Origin: NZ13-RE01 sp964612975
GTDB taxonomy: Bacteria > Dictyoglomota > Dictyoglomia > Dictyoglomales > Dictyoglomaceae
NCBI GenBank assembly: GCA_964612975.1
Contig: CAZTGC010000002.1
Location: forward strand, 62,001 to 126,000
Direction of reading: 5' to 3'
Length of the DNA stretch: 64,000 bases
The translations under genes and the position numbers were made by a program. Below are positions 8,886 to 17,027 of this stretch, in pieces. The notes under the pieces were generated by a model that was not told the origin of the DNA, made no database searches, and was given only the letters and a program-made list of their open reading frames with translations. How positions within the stretch are numbered: the first letter of the stretch is position 1; every line of letters starts with the position of its first letter.

Positions 8886-9575
8886 ATGCTTTTAAAAGAA
8901 CTAAGAGAAGAAATTTATAAGATGAATATGGAACTACCTAAAAATAATCTTGTAGTCTTGACCAGTGGAAATGTAAGTGGAAGAGATTTAGAAACAAATC
9001 TTGTTGTTATAAAACCAAGTGGGATCAAGTATGAAGATCTTTCCCCTGAAAAAATGGTCGTTGTAGATCTTGAGGGAAATATAGTTGAAGGAAACTTAAA
9101 ACCATCAGTAGATACCCTTTCCCATTTAGTAGTATATAGGGAGAGAAAAGATATATGTGGCATAGTTCATACCCATTCTCCCTTTGCTACAAGTTTTGCT
9201 TTATTGGGAAAACCAATTCCTGTTTACCTTACTTCCCATGCGGATTACTTTGGTGAAGAAATAAAAGTAGCAAGATATGCTTTTCCCATCCCCTTAGAGG
9301 ATGTGGGAAAAGCTCTTCTTGAGGTAATAAATGATGAAAATAGACCAGAATGGGTAAAAAAGCATTCAAGTTTTACTCCTATAGTTTTACTTAAGAATCA
9401 TGGAGTATTTACCTTTGGAAAAACCCCTTCTGAGGCATTGAAATACGCGGTAATTGTAGAAGAGATAGCAAAAACATATTATTTTGCATTAACAATGGGA
9501 ACTCCAGAATCTTTATCTCCTTTAGAGGTTAAGAAATGGTATGAAAGATTTCACGAGGTATATGGGCAAAATTAA
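8886..9575 (+). CDS. araD: L-ribulose-5-phosphate 4-epimerase (class II aldolase fold)
   Basis: A 229-residue AraD/FucA-fold zinc enzyme. The metal histidines are visible in HTHSPFA (H95, H97) and in LKNHGVF (H172); the phosphate-binding SGNVSGRD and KPSG segments are near the N-terminus. The length and the HADYFG segment match AraD rather than fuculose aldolase, and the arabinofuranosidase upstream supports this. The product, xylulose 5-phosphate, would enter the pentose phosphate pathway. A ribosome site GGGGTGA precedes the ATG. Confidence 0.9.
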   Translation: MLLKELREEIYKMNMELPKNNLVVLTSGNVSGRDLETNLVVIKPSGIKYEDLSPEKMVVVDLEGNIVEGNLKPSVDTLSHLVVYRERKDICGIVHTHSPFATSFALLGKPIPVYLTSHADYFGEEIKVARYAFPIPLEDVGKALLEVINDENRPEWVKKHSSFTPIVLLKNHGVFTFGKTPSEALKYAVIVEEIAKTYYFALTMGTPESLSPLEVKKWYERFHEVYGQN

Positions 9576-9594
9576 TTAATGGAGGTGTAGGGTA

Positions 9595-11079
9595 ATGAAA
9601 AATATTCCTGAGGTTAAATTAGGTATTATTGCAGTAAGCAGAGACTGTTTCCCTATTGAGCTTTCTCGAAATAGAAAAAATAAAGTGGTTGAAGAATGCA
9701 ATAAAGAAGGATTATCTATTACTAATATTGAGACCATAATAGAAAATGAGGGAGATGTTTTAAAGGCTTTAAAGGAAATAAAGGATAAAGGAGTAAATTC
9801 TTTAGTTATTTATCTTGGAAATTTTGGTCCTGAGGGACCTACCTCTCTCCTTGCCCAAAAGTTTGAAGGACCTGTAATGGTATGTGCAGCAGGGGAGGAG
9901 ACGGGAAAAGATTTATTCAACGGAAGAGGAGATGCCTACTGTGGATTTCTCAGCTTATGCTACAATTTAGGGTTAAGAAATATAAGGGTTTATATTCCCC
10001 ATTATCCCGTGGGAATACCCTCGGAAATTGTGGATATGATTAGAGAATTTATTCCCATAGCAAGATCTATTCTTGCTTTAAAAAAACTGAAAATATTTTC
10101 CTTTGGACCAAGACCCCAAGATTTTTATACTATGCATGCTCCCATAAAGCCCCTCTATGATCTTGGAATATCAATAATGGAAAATAGTGAGCTGGATTTA
10201 TATGACATTTTTAAGAAAGCTGAGAATGATTCTAGAATACCTCAAATAGCAGAAGATATGAGTAAAGAACTTGGGGTAGGTAATAAATATCCTGATTTAA
10301 TCACAAAATTAGCCCAATATGAAGTTGCCTTAATAGATTTTATGGAAAAAAATCTAGGTGCATCAGAATTTGGAATTTTCGCAAATAAATGTTGGCCTTC
10401 CTTCGAAAGATATTTTGGATTTGTCCCCTGCTATGTAAATTCGAGGTTAGCTGCAAGAGGAGTACCAGTATCCTGTGAGTCAGATATATATGGTGCATTA
10501 AGCGAGTATATGATCTATACTGTAAGCGAACTACCTGTTACATTGTTAGATGTCAATAATACTGTCCCTTATGATCTAATTGAGGAATCAAAGAATAGAA
10601 TAAAAAACTATAAATTTACAGATCTTTTTATGGGATTTCATTGTGGCAATACACCCTCCTCTTGTTTATTAGATTATTCTATAAAATATCAATTAATTAT
10701 GCATAGACTTATGGAACCAGGAAAGGAACCAGATATAACAAGGGGCACCCTCGAGGGAAGATTGAAACCTGGTGAGGTTTTAATCTTTAGATTACACTCT
10801 ACTCCCGAGGGGAAATTGATTTCTTATATTGCGGAGGGAGAAATTCTTGATATAGATCCAAAATCCTTTGGAGGTATCGGAGTCATCGCAATAAAGGAGA
10901 TGGGAAGATTTTATAGATATATACTTCTTGAGAAAAAATTCCCTCATCATACCGCTGTAGGTGTTAAGCATGTTGGAAAGTATATATACGAAACATTAAA
11001 ATTATTAGGAGTGAAGGAAATATACTATCCATTACCCGAAGGAGTATATTACGAGGGTGAAAATCCCTTTAATTTATAA
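9595..11079 (+). CDS. L-fucose/L-arabinose isomerase-fold protein
   Basis: A 494-residue protein of the FucI/AraA superfamily, ketol isomerases that use Mn. The segment PVSCESDIYGALSEY resembles the metal-binding Glu region of FucI/AraA, and FHCGNTPSSC carries a likely metal/substrate His. It is shorter than classic FucI (about 590) and does not look like classic AraA, so it belongs to the FucI-like side group. Its place after araD makes L-arabinose (to L-ribulose) the most likely substrate, by inference only; another pentose or 6-deoxyhexose is possible. GGAGGTG precedes the start. A long hairpin terminator follows. Confidence 0.75.
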   Translation: MKNIPEVKLGIIAVSRDCFPIELSRNRKNKVVEECNKEGLSITNIETIIENEGDVLKALKEIKDKGVNSLVIYLGNFGPEGPTSLLAQKFEGPVMVCAAGEETGKDLFNGRGDAYCGFLSLCYNLGLRNIRVYIPHYPVGIPSEIVDMIREFIPIARSILALKKLKIFSFGPRPQDFYTMHAPIKPLYDLGISIMENSELDLYDIFKKAENDSRIPQIAEDMSKELGVGNKYPDLITKLAQYEVALIDFMEKNLGASEFGIFANKCWPSFERYFGFVPCYVNSRLAARGVPVSCESDIYGALSEYMIYTVSELPVTLLDVNNTVPYDLIEESKNRIKNYKFTDLFMGFHCGNTPSSCLLDYSIKYQLIMHRLMEPGKEPDITRGTLEGRLKPGEVLIFRLHSTPEGKLISYIAEGEILDIDPKSFGGIGVIAIKEMGRFYRYILLEKKFPHHTAVGVKHVGKYIYETLKLLGVKEIYYPLPEGVYYEGENPFNL

Positions 11080-11108
11080 TTCCTTATCTGAGGATAATAA
11101 AATTTTTA

Positions 11109-11140
11109 AAAAGAGGGAGAGAAAATTCTCTCCCTCTTTT
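11109..11140. terminator. Bidirectional hairpin terminator
   Basis: A perfect 15-bp stem (AAAAGAGGGAGAGAA pairs with its complement around a 2-base centre) lies between the converging isomerase and GH16 genes. On the plus strand it is followed by TTTTGTTTTT; on the minus strand by a shorter T-rich tract. It can serve both genes. Confidence 0.9.
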
Positions 11141-11144
11141 GTTT

Positions 11145-13013
11145 TTATTGTACTTCTTCCAAATTAAAGTCGTCAAAGTATACCTTTCCTGTAGCAGGAT
11201 TTTGAGTTTTGCCAAGTTCAATAGTAAGATTTGCTACAGGATAATCTGCAGTAAATAAGAATTGTAATTCAAAAGTTTGCCAATTTGTTGTTAAATTGTA
11301 TGTTTGACCTGCGTAATAAGTATAATTTGTGGGATGTATGAATTTTACGTTTATATCTCTTGGTTTTTCAGCTTTTGCTTTAAAGGTTAACTTGTAAGTT
11401 CTTCCATTAGAAAGTCCTACCCACTGATTAAATTGTACATGCCAAGGTTCCCAGCCTATACTCTGCACATTTACCACTGCAACCTTCTCTACAATTTCTG
11501 CTGTAGCAGTTCCACCCATTCCATAGGGGGATCCATACCATAGGAACCAATCATCGGGCCAGTTGACTTGATCGTTAGTTAATGGATAGTCAAAGTTGCC
11601 ATTATCAATTGTTCCCATACTTACACCTTTATATACTCTAATATAATCTACATACATTTTCTGTGGGAAAGTAGTAGTTGCATCAGGATATCCTGGCCAA
11701 TATCCTCCAACAGCTACGTTCATTATGATAAAGAAGGGATGGTCAAATACCCAATCTCCAGGAACTTCTACTCTTGTTATTTGGAAGAACTTTACATCAT
11801 CTACATACCATTTGATTCCTATAGGGTCCCATTCTACTGCAAAGATGTGAAAGTCCTGGGTAAAGTCTCCTGAAGGCAGAGTATAGCTTCCACCTTTACT
11901 TGATGCTCCCGAATATCCAGGTCCATGTATTGTGCCATATACTTTTTTAGGTTCATGGCCAAGAAGCTCCATTACATCAATCTCTCCGCATGTTGGCCAT
12001 CCAACCTTAGTAATGTTTTCCCCAAGGGTCCAGAGGGCAGGCCATATACCTTTTCCATATGGAAGTTTTGCTCTAAATTCTGTTCTTCCAAATTTTACAT
12101 TGAATTTTCCTTGGGTTTTCATTCTCGAAGAGGTGTAGCTATAAGTACCATATTTATCACTAGCTTGTTCTTTTTTAGCCTCGATAACTAACACTCCATT
12201 TTCCACATAGGCATTTTCTCTCTTATAGTATTGTAACTCAGCATTACCCCATCCTGGAATTCCTTGGGCATGGCCATTACCAATCTCAAAACTCCAAACA
12301 TTTTCATTTATAGTGTCAAAATTCTCCTCCCAAACCTTTTGGTACCAGTACTTTTCTCCGAGAGCTGGTGGTGGAGGAGGAGGTTCCGCTGTCCCAACTC
12401 TTATTAACTTCACATTATCAATGTAGATTATCCCAGTATCTTGTCCTAATTGAAATTCAAATCTTGCTCTTGTATCAGTCCCTTGCCTCATAGTGAATTC
12501 AAAGGTATAGACTTTCTTTTCAGTGGTAATATCTATAGCATAACCTCCTGATTGATCTACTGGTTGTCCACTGGGTGGTGGATTATATGCTACCCATCCC
12601 CTATTTGCATTTGCACCAATCTTTACTCCTATTCTTCTATTTTTACTTGCCCATGCCTCAAATTCTACTTTGTATATTCCTAAGTATTCTACAGTAACGG
12701 GAGATTGCAATACTTGAACTGACCAAGAGTTAGGTCCACCATTAGTTATATTAACTTTCAAAACTCCGTTCTCTACAACTCCTGCAGCTTGTGCTCCATC
12801 TCCTGTTCTAAAAAGCCAAGTTCCCTTTGTATCAAAATCACCTGTGGGAACTTCTGGATAATTAGGGGTTATGTATAATATACCCTTTGAAAAATCACCA
12901 TTACCGAGTATGTTTTGATCAGTTACTGGTGGCTGAGTTAACGAGGCATAACAAACTATAAAGGGTACTAATAAGAAGATTAAAATTAGAAGCATTAAGT
13001 TTTTAGGGGTCAT
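11145..13013 (-). CDS. Secreted modular GH16 endo-beta-1,3(4)-glucanase (laminarinase) with two flanking CBMs
   Basis: A 622-residue exported enzyme. The signal peptide is about residues 1-23 (hydrophobic LMLLILIFLLVPFIV). A CBM4/9-like beta-sandwich spans about 30-205, followed by a proline linker of eight or so residues (near 211-216), a GH16 domain from about 225 to 465 and a second CBM4/9-like domain to the end. The GH16 catalytic signature is EIDVMELLG (E344, D346, E349). I start at the second ATG because GGAGG lies 11 bases upstream of it, while the first ATG (13031) has no ribosome site. It should hydrolyse laminarin or mixed-linkage glucan outside the cell; oligomer uptake genes are not in the window. 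Confidence 0.93.
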   Translation of the reverse strand: MTPKNLMLLILIFLLVPFIVCYASLTQPPVTDQNILGNGDFSKGILYITPNYPEVPTGDFDTKGTWLFRTGDGAQAAGVVENGVLKVNITNGGPNSWSVQVLQSPVTVEYLGIYKVEFEAWASKNRRIGVKIGANANRGWVAYNPPPSGQPVDQSGGYAIDITTEKKVYTFEFTMRQGTDTRARFEFQLGQDTGIIYIDNVKLIRVGTAEPPPPPPALGEKYWYQKVWEENFDTINENVWSFEIGNGHAQGIPGWGNAELQYYKRENAYVENGVLVIEAKKEQASDKYGTYSYTSSRMKTQGKFNVKFGRTEFRAKLPYGKGIWPALWTLGENITKVGWPTCGEIDVMELLGHEPKKVYGTIHGPGYSGASSKGGSYTLPSGDFTQDFHIFAVEWDPIGIKWYVDDVKFFQITRVEVPGDWVFDHPFFIIMNVAVGGYWPGYPDATTTFPQKMYVDYIRVYKGVSMGTIDNGNFDYPLTNDQVNWPDDWFLWYGSPYGMGGTATAEIVEKVAVVNVQSIGWEPWHVQFNQWVGLSNGRTYKLTFKAKAEKPRDINVKFIHPTNYTYYAGQTYNLTTNWQTFELQFLFTADYPVANLTIELGKTQNPATGKVYFDDFNLEEVQ

Positions 13014-13123
13014 ATTTTTCTCTCCCTCCATTTAAAGTTGATGATAGAAGGGAATTAAAAAATTTAAGAATGATTAACTTTAATCCTTTATCACTCTCCT
13101 TCCATATTTTGTTTCTGAAAGAA

Positions 13124-13153
13124 ATTATAATAAGAAAACTTAAAGTTTGTCAA
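13124..13153 (-). promoter_or_regulatory. Consensus promoter of the laminarinase gene
   Basis: TTGACA (13153-13148), an 18-base spacer and TATAAT (13129-13124) on the minus strand, both perfect consensus hexamers. The leader would be about 100 bases long to the chosen ATG. It is among the strongest-looking promoters in the window. Confidence 0.85.
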
Positions 13154-13191
13154 TATTGTTTAGAAAAAGTTACGAATAAAAATTTATTAAC

Positions 13192-13515
13192 TTACCCCGT
13201 TGGTTTTAATTTTACTGCTGTCCCATAAGCAAGTATTTCAGCAACTCCCTGCATTATTTGGGTGGTTCCAAACCTTACCCCAATTATGGCATCTGCTCCT
13301 AATTTTTCTGCCTCTTTAGTCATTCTTTCTATTGCCTGTTCCCTTGATTCTCCTATTAATTTTGTATATTCGTATACTTCTCCTCCTACGATATTTCTTA
13401 GACCTGCTAAAATGTCTTTACCTAAGTGTCTTGCTCTTGCTGAGCTTCCTTTAACAATTCCAAGAACCTCTACAATTTCAAATCCAGGGATATTTTCGGT
13501 GGTTGTAATAATCAT
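13192..13515 (-). CDS. UPF0145 (YbjQ-like) family protein
   Basis: A 107-residue YbjQ/UPF0145 protein, a small pentamer-forming fold sometimes called heavy-metal-binding domain; its function is not established. It begins MIITTTENIPGFEIVEVLG and has the family segments GIVKGSSARARHLG and EKLGADAIIGVRFGT. AAGGAGG sits 8 bases before the chosen ATG; the longer frame from 13536 includes the ribosome site and is rejected. It follows a small membrane protein by 14 bp, so the two are probably cotranscribed. Confidence 0.88.
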   Translation of the reverse strand: MIITTTENIPGFEIVEVLGIVKGSSARARHLGKDILAGLRNIVGGEVYEYTKLIGESREQAIERMTKEAEKLGADAIIGVRFGTTQIMQGVAEILAYGTAVKLKPTG

Positions 13516-13529
13516 ATTAAAGTCCTCCT

Positions 13530-13733
13530 TTACCATTTTATGTCTTTAAATTTCTCATTCTCATCTTTCTTCTCGAATTTTTCTTTTAAAACTTTTATGA
13601 ATAAAAGTCCAAAGGCTACGATAACTAAAATTCCTATAATTCCTAAGGGAAATATCTTAATAAAACCATATAATATGGCTAAAACCCATATAATGGAAAG
13701 AGCAATTAATATAGCATAAGATATCTTTTCCAT
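13530..13733 (-). CDS. Small two-helix membrane protein
   Basis: A 67-residue hydrophobic protein that I do not recognise. Two membrane segments (about residues 5-25 and 29-47, the latter IFPLGIIGILVIVAFGLLFI) are followed by a charged tail rich in Lys and Glu (KEKFEKKDENEKF). AAGGAG lies 8 bases before the ATG. It precedes the UPF0145 gene and follows the tRNA-Leu gene, whose promoter may also serve it. Small membrane partners often sit beside UPF0145 genes, but no function can be given. Confidence 0.65.
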   Translation of the reverse strand: MEKISYAILIALSIIWVLAILYGFIKIFPLGIIGILVIVAFGLLFIKVLKEKFEKKDENEKFKDIKW

Positions 13734-13760
13734 AAAAGACACTCCTTATTAAAAAATTGG

Positions 13761-13845
13761 TGCGGATGGGGGGACTTGAACCCCCACGGGAATTTATACC
13801 CACAAGATCCTGAATCTTGCGCGTCTGCCTTTCCGCCACATCCGC
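13761..13845 (-). tRNA. tRNA-Leu (anticodon CAG)
   Basis: An 85-nt class II tRNA. The acceptor GCGGATG pairs with CATCCGC with discriminator A; the anticodon arm is CAAGA-TTCAGGA-TCTTG, giving anticodon CAG; a variable arm and the T arm GGGGG-TTCAAGT-CCCCC are present. No CCA is encoded, unlike the eight tRNAs near 52 kb. Confidence 0.96.
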
Positions 13846-13864
13846 AATTTATTGCTAATATTAT

Positions 13865-13892
13865 TTTATAAAGTATTTATCTTTATAGTCAA
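13865..13892 (-). promoter_or_regulatory. Promoter of tRNA-Leu
   Basis: TTGACT (13892-13887), a 16-base spacer and TATAAA (13870-13865) on the minus strand, about 20 bases before the tRNA 5' end. Confidence 0.7.
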
Positions 13893-13924
13893 ATATAACT
13901 TCATGAAGCTAAAAAAACATCCAG

Positions 13925-13953
13925 CATAAAATGGGATATTAAAAATAATCCCA
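13925..13953 (-). terminator. Weak hairpin terminator after the acetyltransferase gene
   Basis: TGGGAT and ATCCCA form a 6-bp stem that begins inside the last codons of the acetyltransferase gene and is followed by TTTTAT on the minus strand. It is weak but well placed, before the tRNA-Leu promoter. Confidence 0.45.
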
Positions 13954-15105
13954 ACAAAAAGTAGGGTAAGGAGGAAATATTTTATCCATTTTATCAATAG
14001 TTTTTTTGTCTCTTACTTCTATTAAACCTAAGGAATAAGCTTTAGATGGGGACAAGGCTCCTGCAATAATTGGGGTTAATGTACTTATATTTAAAGAAAG
14101 ATCATAATTTAAAGTATCTATCTTTCTTATATTCATTTTGCCTTCTTCTATTTCAAGCTCCCATACTTTATTATTCCAGTCAGCATACTCATCTTTTAGA
14201 TTGATAGTTATCCTTTCCTTTATTTCTTTAGAATAATTGATGGAAGTTAAAGCTTTTTCTACATCTACTACTCGAAGCATAAAGGTGGGTTCAATTCTAC
14301 AATCTCCCCTTGGGTTAGGAAGTATATAAGGTAAAGGATCATCTAAGGGCGAAGTCCATTCTACTTCTTCGATGGTCATAATCTGTTTATTAAAAAGTCC
14401 TAAAAATCCTTTATATGCTGATGTCTCGAGGGTGATCATTTCTTTTACTACAATTTTGTTTATATCTTTCTTTTCTACATTATAGAGTAAATATCCCTTT
14501 ATTTCTCCCTTTTCCTCATACGTATATAGATACGTGAGGGTCTTATTCCTAAAAATTATACTTTCCCATCTTTCTTCGGTTCTTTTTATGGGGCCTGTAA
14601 AACCTTTTGCATACTTTTCATAGATGGGTCTAATAATTTTCCAATCTTCAATATTTATTCGTTTTACCCCTTCAAATTCCTTAAATTTTGCTAGATTATA
14701 GGTTTTTCTTACATATCTTTTTTGAAATCCTGTAAGTTCCCATCCAAATATTCTATAAAACTCGAAAGAAAAAGGATATAGAGCAGAAAAGATTAATTCC
14801 TTTTCTCTTGAAATTTTAATAGCTTCTTTTAAAAGATGATGGACATGGTTTTTTCCTCTGTATTCAGGAAAAGTTGCAACTCCTCCTATACCGCTGAGTC
14901 CTAAGGTTTTTCCTCTTATATAAAATTCAAAGGGAATAATGTTTAGAGCAGAAACTAATTTATTATTTTCAATAACTCCTATACAATTTCTTATACTTTT
15001 TTCATTGATCCAGGTACTCACCTGTTCATAGGGTAGTACAAAAGATTGACTCCAAAGCTCTGTAAGTTCATCTATGTGAGAAGAATTTAAAAATTCAATT
15101 TTCAT
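13939..15105 (-). CDS. Eis-like GNAT N-acetyltransferase
   Basis: A 388-residue protein with the Eis architecture: an N-terminal GNAT domain, a second GNAT-like domain and a C-terminal SCP2-type fold. GGVATFPEYRGKNHVHHLL (about residues 74-92) holds the acetyl-CoA pyrophosphate loop (V-A-T-x-P-x-x-R-G), the strongest marker. The end YPTFCWDYF places an aromatic C-terminus near the active site as in Eis. Members acetylate amines, including aminoglycosides, but the natural substrate here is unknown. It lies 2 bp downstream of a GH18 gene and must share its message; a link to amino-sugar chemistry is possible but speculative. Confidence 0.82.
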   Translation of the reverse strand: MKIEFLNSSHIDELTELWSQSFVLPYEQVSTWINEKSIRNCIGVIENNKLVSALNIIPFEFYIRGKTLGLSGIGGVATFPEYRGKNHVHHLLKEAIKISREKELIFSALYPFSFEFYRIFGWELTGFQKRYVRKTYNLAKFKEFEGVKRINIEDWKIIRPIYEKYAKGFTGPIKRTEERWESIIFRNKTLTYLYTYEEKGEIKGYLLYNVEKKDINKIVVKEMITLETSAYKGFLGLFNKQIMTIEEVEWTSPLDDPLPYILPNPRGDCRIEPTFMLRVVDVEKALTSINYSKEIKERITINLKDEYADWNNKVWELEIEEGKMNIRKIDTLNYDLSLNISTLTPIIAGALSPSKAYSLGLIEVRDKKTIDKMDKIFPPYPTFCWDYF

Positions 15106-15107
15106 AT

Positions 15108-16232
15108 TTATTCCCCTTTTAGCTCTTTGTATATCAATTTCACTAATGTATTACCCTTGAAGGGGTAATCTTCAGTTACCTCCCAAAACATTATTCCTCC
15201 AAGGTTATTTTTAAGTACATATTCACATTTTATAGTGATAGACTCTTCATCGTCATAGGAGTAAATAATATTTTCTTTTGGATTCCAAAGCCATGGAACC
15301 TTTGCATAATCATCTCTAAATTTTTTATAATCTGGATTATTTTCTAAAATTTCCTTTATAAAGAAGAAGGGATTGCTTCCCGAGGGCTCCTTTTCATCAA
15401 ATATTCCATAAGGAATTCCTTTTACTTTTGCAAAAAGCCCGTTGTTTTCATTCTCTTCTACGATCCATCCTTTACCATAAAAGGGAATACCTAATACTAT
15501 TTTTTCAGAAGGGATCCCTAATTTTAAATATTCCTTTACCGCAAAATCACAGTTTAATTTTTTACTACTTATTGGATCAAGATCATTAGGATTTCCATAA
15601 AGAGGTGAATGATGATTAGAATATTGGTCCCATATTCCATGAAAATCATAGGTCATTAGATTTATGAAATCCAAATAAGAGTGGTATTTATCTAGTTCTG
15701 TATTGTGGATAATACTATAGCTTGCAGAAGCAGCAATAGTGAGCAGATATTTCTTGCCTGTTTTATTTTCCATCAAATTTAAAAACTCCCTCAAAGATTT
15801 TAATAATAGGGTGAAATTTTCTTTATCCTCTGGTCTTGAGGTTTCATTTTTTGGACCGCCACTTACTGGAAATTCCCAGTCTATATCTATTCCATCTAAA
15901 TCATATTCGATTATTATATCTTTAAAACTCTCTGCAAATTTTTTCCTTGAGTCTTCGTATAAAGATATATCAGAAAATCCTTCGGATCCTCCCCATCCTC
16001 CTACTGATATAAGGGCTTTTACTTCTGGGAAATTTCTCTTGTATTCTTTAATCTTAATCATGTTTTTTACAAAACTTTTTTCTTTCATGGGATAGAATTT
16101 TCCATCTTTTATTCTTCCAAAGGCATAATTTAAATGTGTTATATATTCCCAAGGAATGTTTTCTACTGAATACCCCATATATTCATCACTGGTTTTCCAT
16201 TCGGGAAAATAGGCCACAATTTTTTTCTCCAT
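15108..16232 (-). CDS. GH18 family glycosidase (chitinase-like), no signal peptide
   Basis: A 374-residue GH18 protein. The catalytic motif DGIDIDWEFP (DxxDxDxE) lies near residues 115-124, with the barrel strands KIVAYFPEW, KALISVGGWGG, INLMTYDFHGIWD and GIMFWEVTED all in order. The catalytic Glu is present, so it should be active on beta-1,4-GlcNAc bonds. There is no signal peptide, so it either works on imported oligosaccharides or is released in another way. It has its own promoter, with an ATG preceded by AAGGAG. No transporter is nearby, so the substrate (chitin oligomers, glycan or peptidoglycan) is open. Confidence 0.9.
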   Translation of the reverse strand: MEKKIVAYFPEWKTSDEYMGYSVENIPWEYITHLNYAFGRIKDGKFYPMKEKSFVKNMIKIKEYKRNFPEVKALISVGGWGGSEGFSDISLYEDSRKKFAESFKDIIIEYDLDGIDIDWEFPVSGGPKNETSRPEDKENFTLLLKSLREFLNLMENKTGKKYLLTIAASASYSIIHNTELDKYHSYLDFINLMTYDFHGIWDQYSNHHSPLYGNPNDLDPISSKKLNCDFAVKEYLKLGIPSEKIVLGIPFYGKGWIVEENENNGLFAKVKGIPYGIFDEKEPSGSNPFFFIKEILENNPDYKKFRDDYAKVPWLWNPKENIIYSYDDEESITIKCEYVLKNNLGGIMFWEVTEDYPFKGNTLVKLIYKELKGE

Positions 16233-16265
16233 TTGTAAACACTCCTTATTAATAATTTTTATCTA

Positions 16266-16294
16266 ATTTTAACATAAAATTTTTAGCTTTTGAA
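16266..16294 (-). promoter_or_regulatory. Promoter of GH18-acetyltransferase pair
   Basis: TTCAAA (16294-16289), a 17-base spacer and TAAAAT (16271-16266) preceded by TGT, an extended -10 on the minus strand. Confidence 0.6.
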
Positions 16295-16375
16295 TTTTCT
16301 TTAAACTTCTCAAAACTTGAATTCTCAAAGATTTTAGTGAAAAATAACAATAAATTCTCAATTAGGAGGTTGAAT

Positions 16376-16822
16376 ATGGGAAATAAAAAAGTTCTTTTCA
16401 TATGTACCCACAACTCAGCTCGTTCTCAGATGGCAGAAGGAATAATGAATTCACTATATGGAGATAAATTTATAGCTTTTTCTGCAGGAACAGAACCAAG
16501 GAGTATAAACCCCTTTGCAATAGAAGCTTTGAAGGAAATTGGTATTGATATATCTCATCATAGAAGTAAAAGTATTGATGAGTTTAAGGGAGAAAACTTT
16601 GATTATGTGGTAACTGTTTGTGATAATGCAAAGGAAAACTGTCCATATTTTCCTGGAGGAAAAAAGTACATTCATAGAGGTTTTATAGATCCTACAAATG
16701 TAGAGGGTACTTTTGAGGAAAAATTGGAGGTCTTTAGAAGGGTTAGAGATGAAATTCTTAATTGGATAAAGGAGTATTTTGTTGAGAATGAAGAAGGAAT
16801 AAACTTCTTTACTTCCAAATAA
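16376..16822 (+). CDS. arsC: Thioredoxin-coupled arsenate reductase (LMW phosphatase fold)
   Basis: A 148-residue protein with the P-loop CTHNSARSQ (C10) and a redox pair VCDNAKENC (C82, C89). These three cysteines sit where the S. aureus plasmid-type ArsC has C10, C82 and C89, which separates it from plain tyrosine phosphatases. It reduces arsenate to arsenite with thioredoxin as donor. I start at 16376, 6 bases after AGGAGG; the longer frame from 16337 has no ribosome site. No intact arsenite efflux gene is in the window, although a broken permease of a family that includes ArsP lies 900 bp downstream. Confidence 0.93.
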   Translation: MGNKKVLFICTHNSARSQMAEGIMNSLYGDKFIAFSAGTEPRSINPFAIEALKEIGIDISHHRSKSIDEFKGENFDYVVTVCDNAKENCPYFPGGKKYIHRGFIDPTNVEGTFEEKLEVFRRVRDEILNWIKEYFVENEEGINFFTSK

Positions 16823-16963
16823 GAAATCTTTTAAAAAGACCTTTTCTTAATATAGTTTTAGAAAAATTTTCTTATAAGGAAAAATCCTAAAATCTTCTTT
16901 CTTTTAATTCTTTTTGGAAAAATCAGGAGGGAAGGCGTTAATGAATTTAATTTTAAATAATTC

Positions 16964-16994
16964 TTGACAGATATATTTTTTAGAATGCTATATG
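16964..16994 (+). promoter_or_regulatory. Promoter of the PadR gene
   Basis: A perfect TTGACA at 16964-16969, with a -10-like TATATG at 16989-16994 (19-base spacer) that falls in the left arm of the dyad described next. The long spacer suggests a weak or activator/repressor-controlled promoter. Confidence 0.5.
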
Positions 16995-17004
16995 TTTATA
17001 GCAT
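16985..17004 (+). promoter_or_regulatory. Likely PadR operator (inverted repeat)
   Basis: ATGCTATA, a 4-base TGTT spacer and TATAGCAT form a perfect 8-bp inverted repeat over the presumed -10 region, 23 bases before the PadR start. PadR repressors bind such dyads and often control themselves, so this is probably the operator for padR and the gene remnants downstream. Confidence 0.7.
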
Positions 17005-17027
17005 ATATATATTGAGGTGATATTGGA

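Noticed and set aside
13013..13031. ATG 13031 as laminarinase start
   Set aside because: No ribosome site precedes it and the signal peptide would gain a charged, unusual leader; GGAGG lies between the two ATGs.
13657..13839. A 60-codon minus-strand frame beginning MAERQTRKIQ
   Set aside because: It reads through tRNA-Leu and into the small membrane gene in another frame; no ribosome site.
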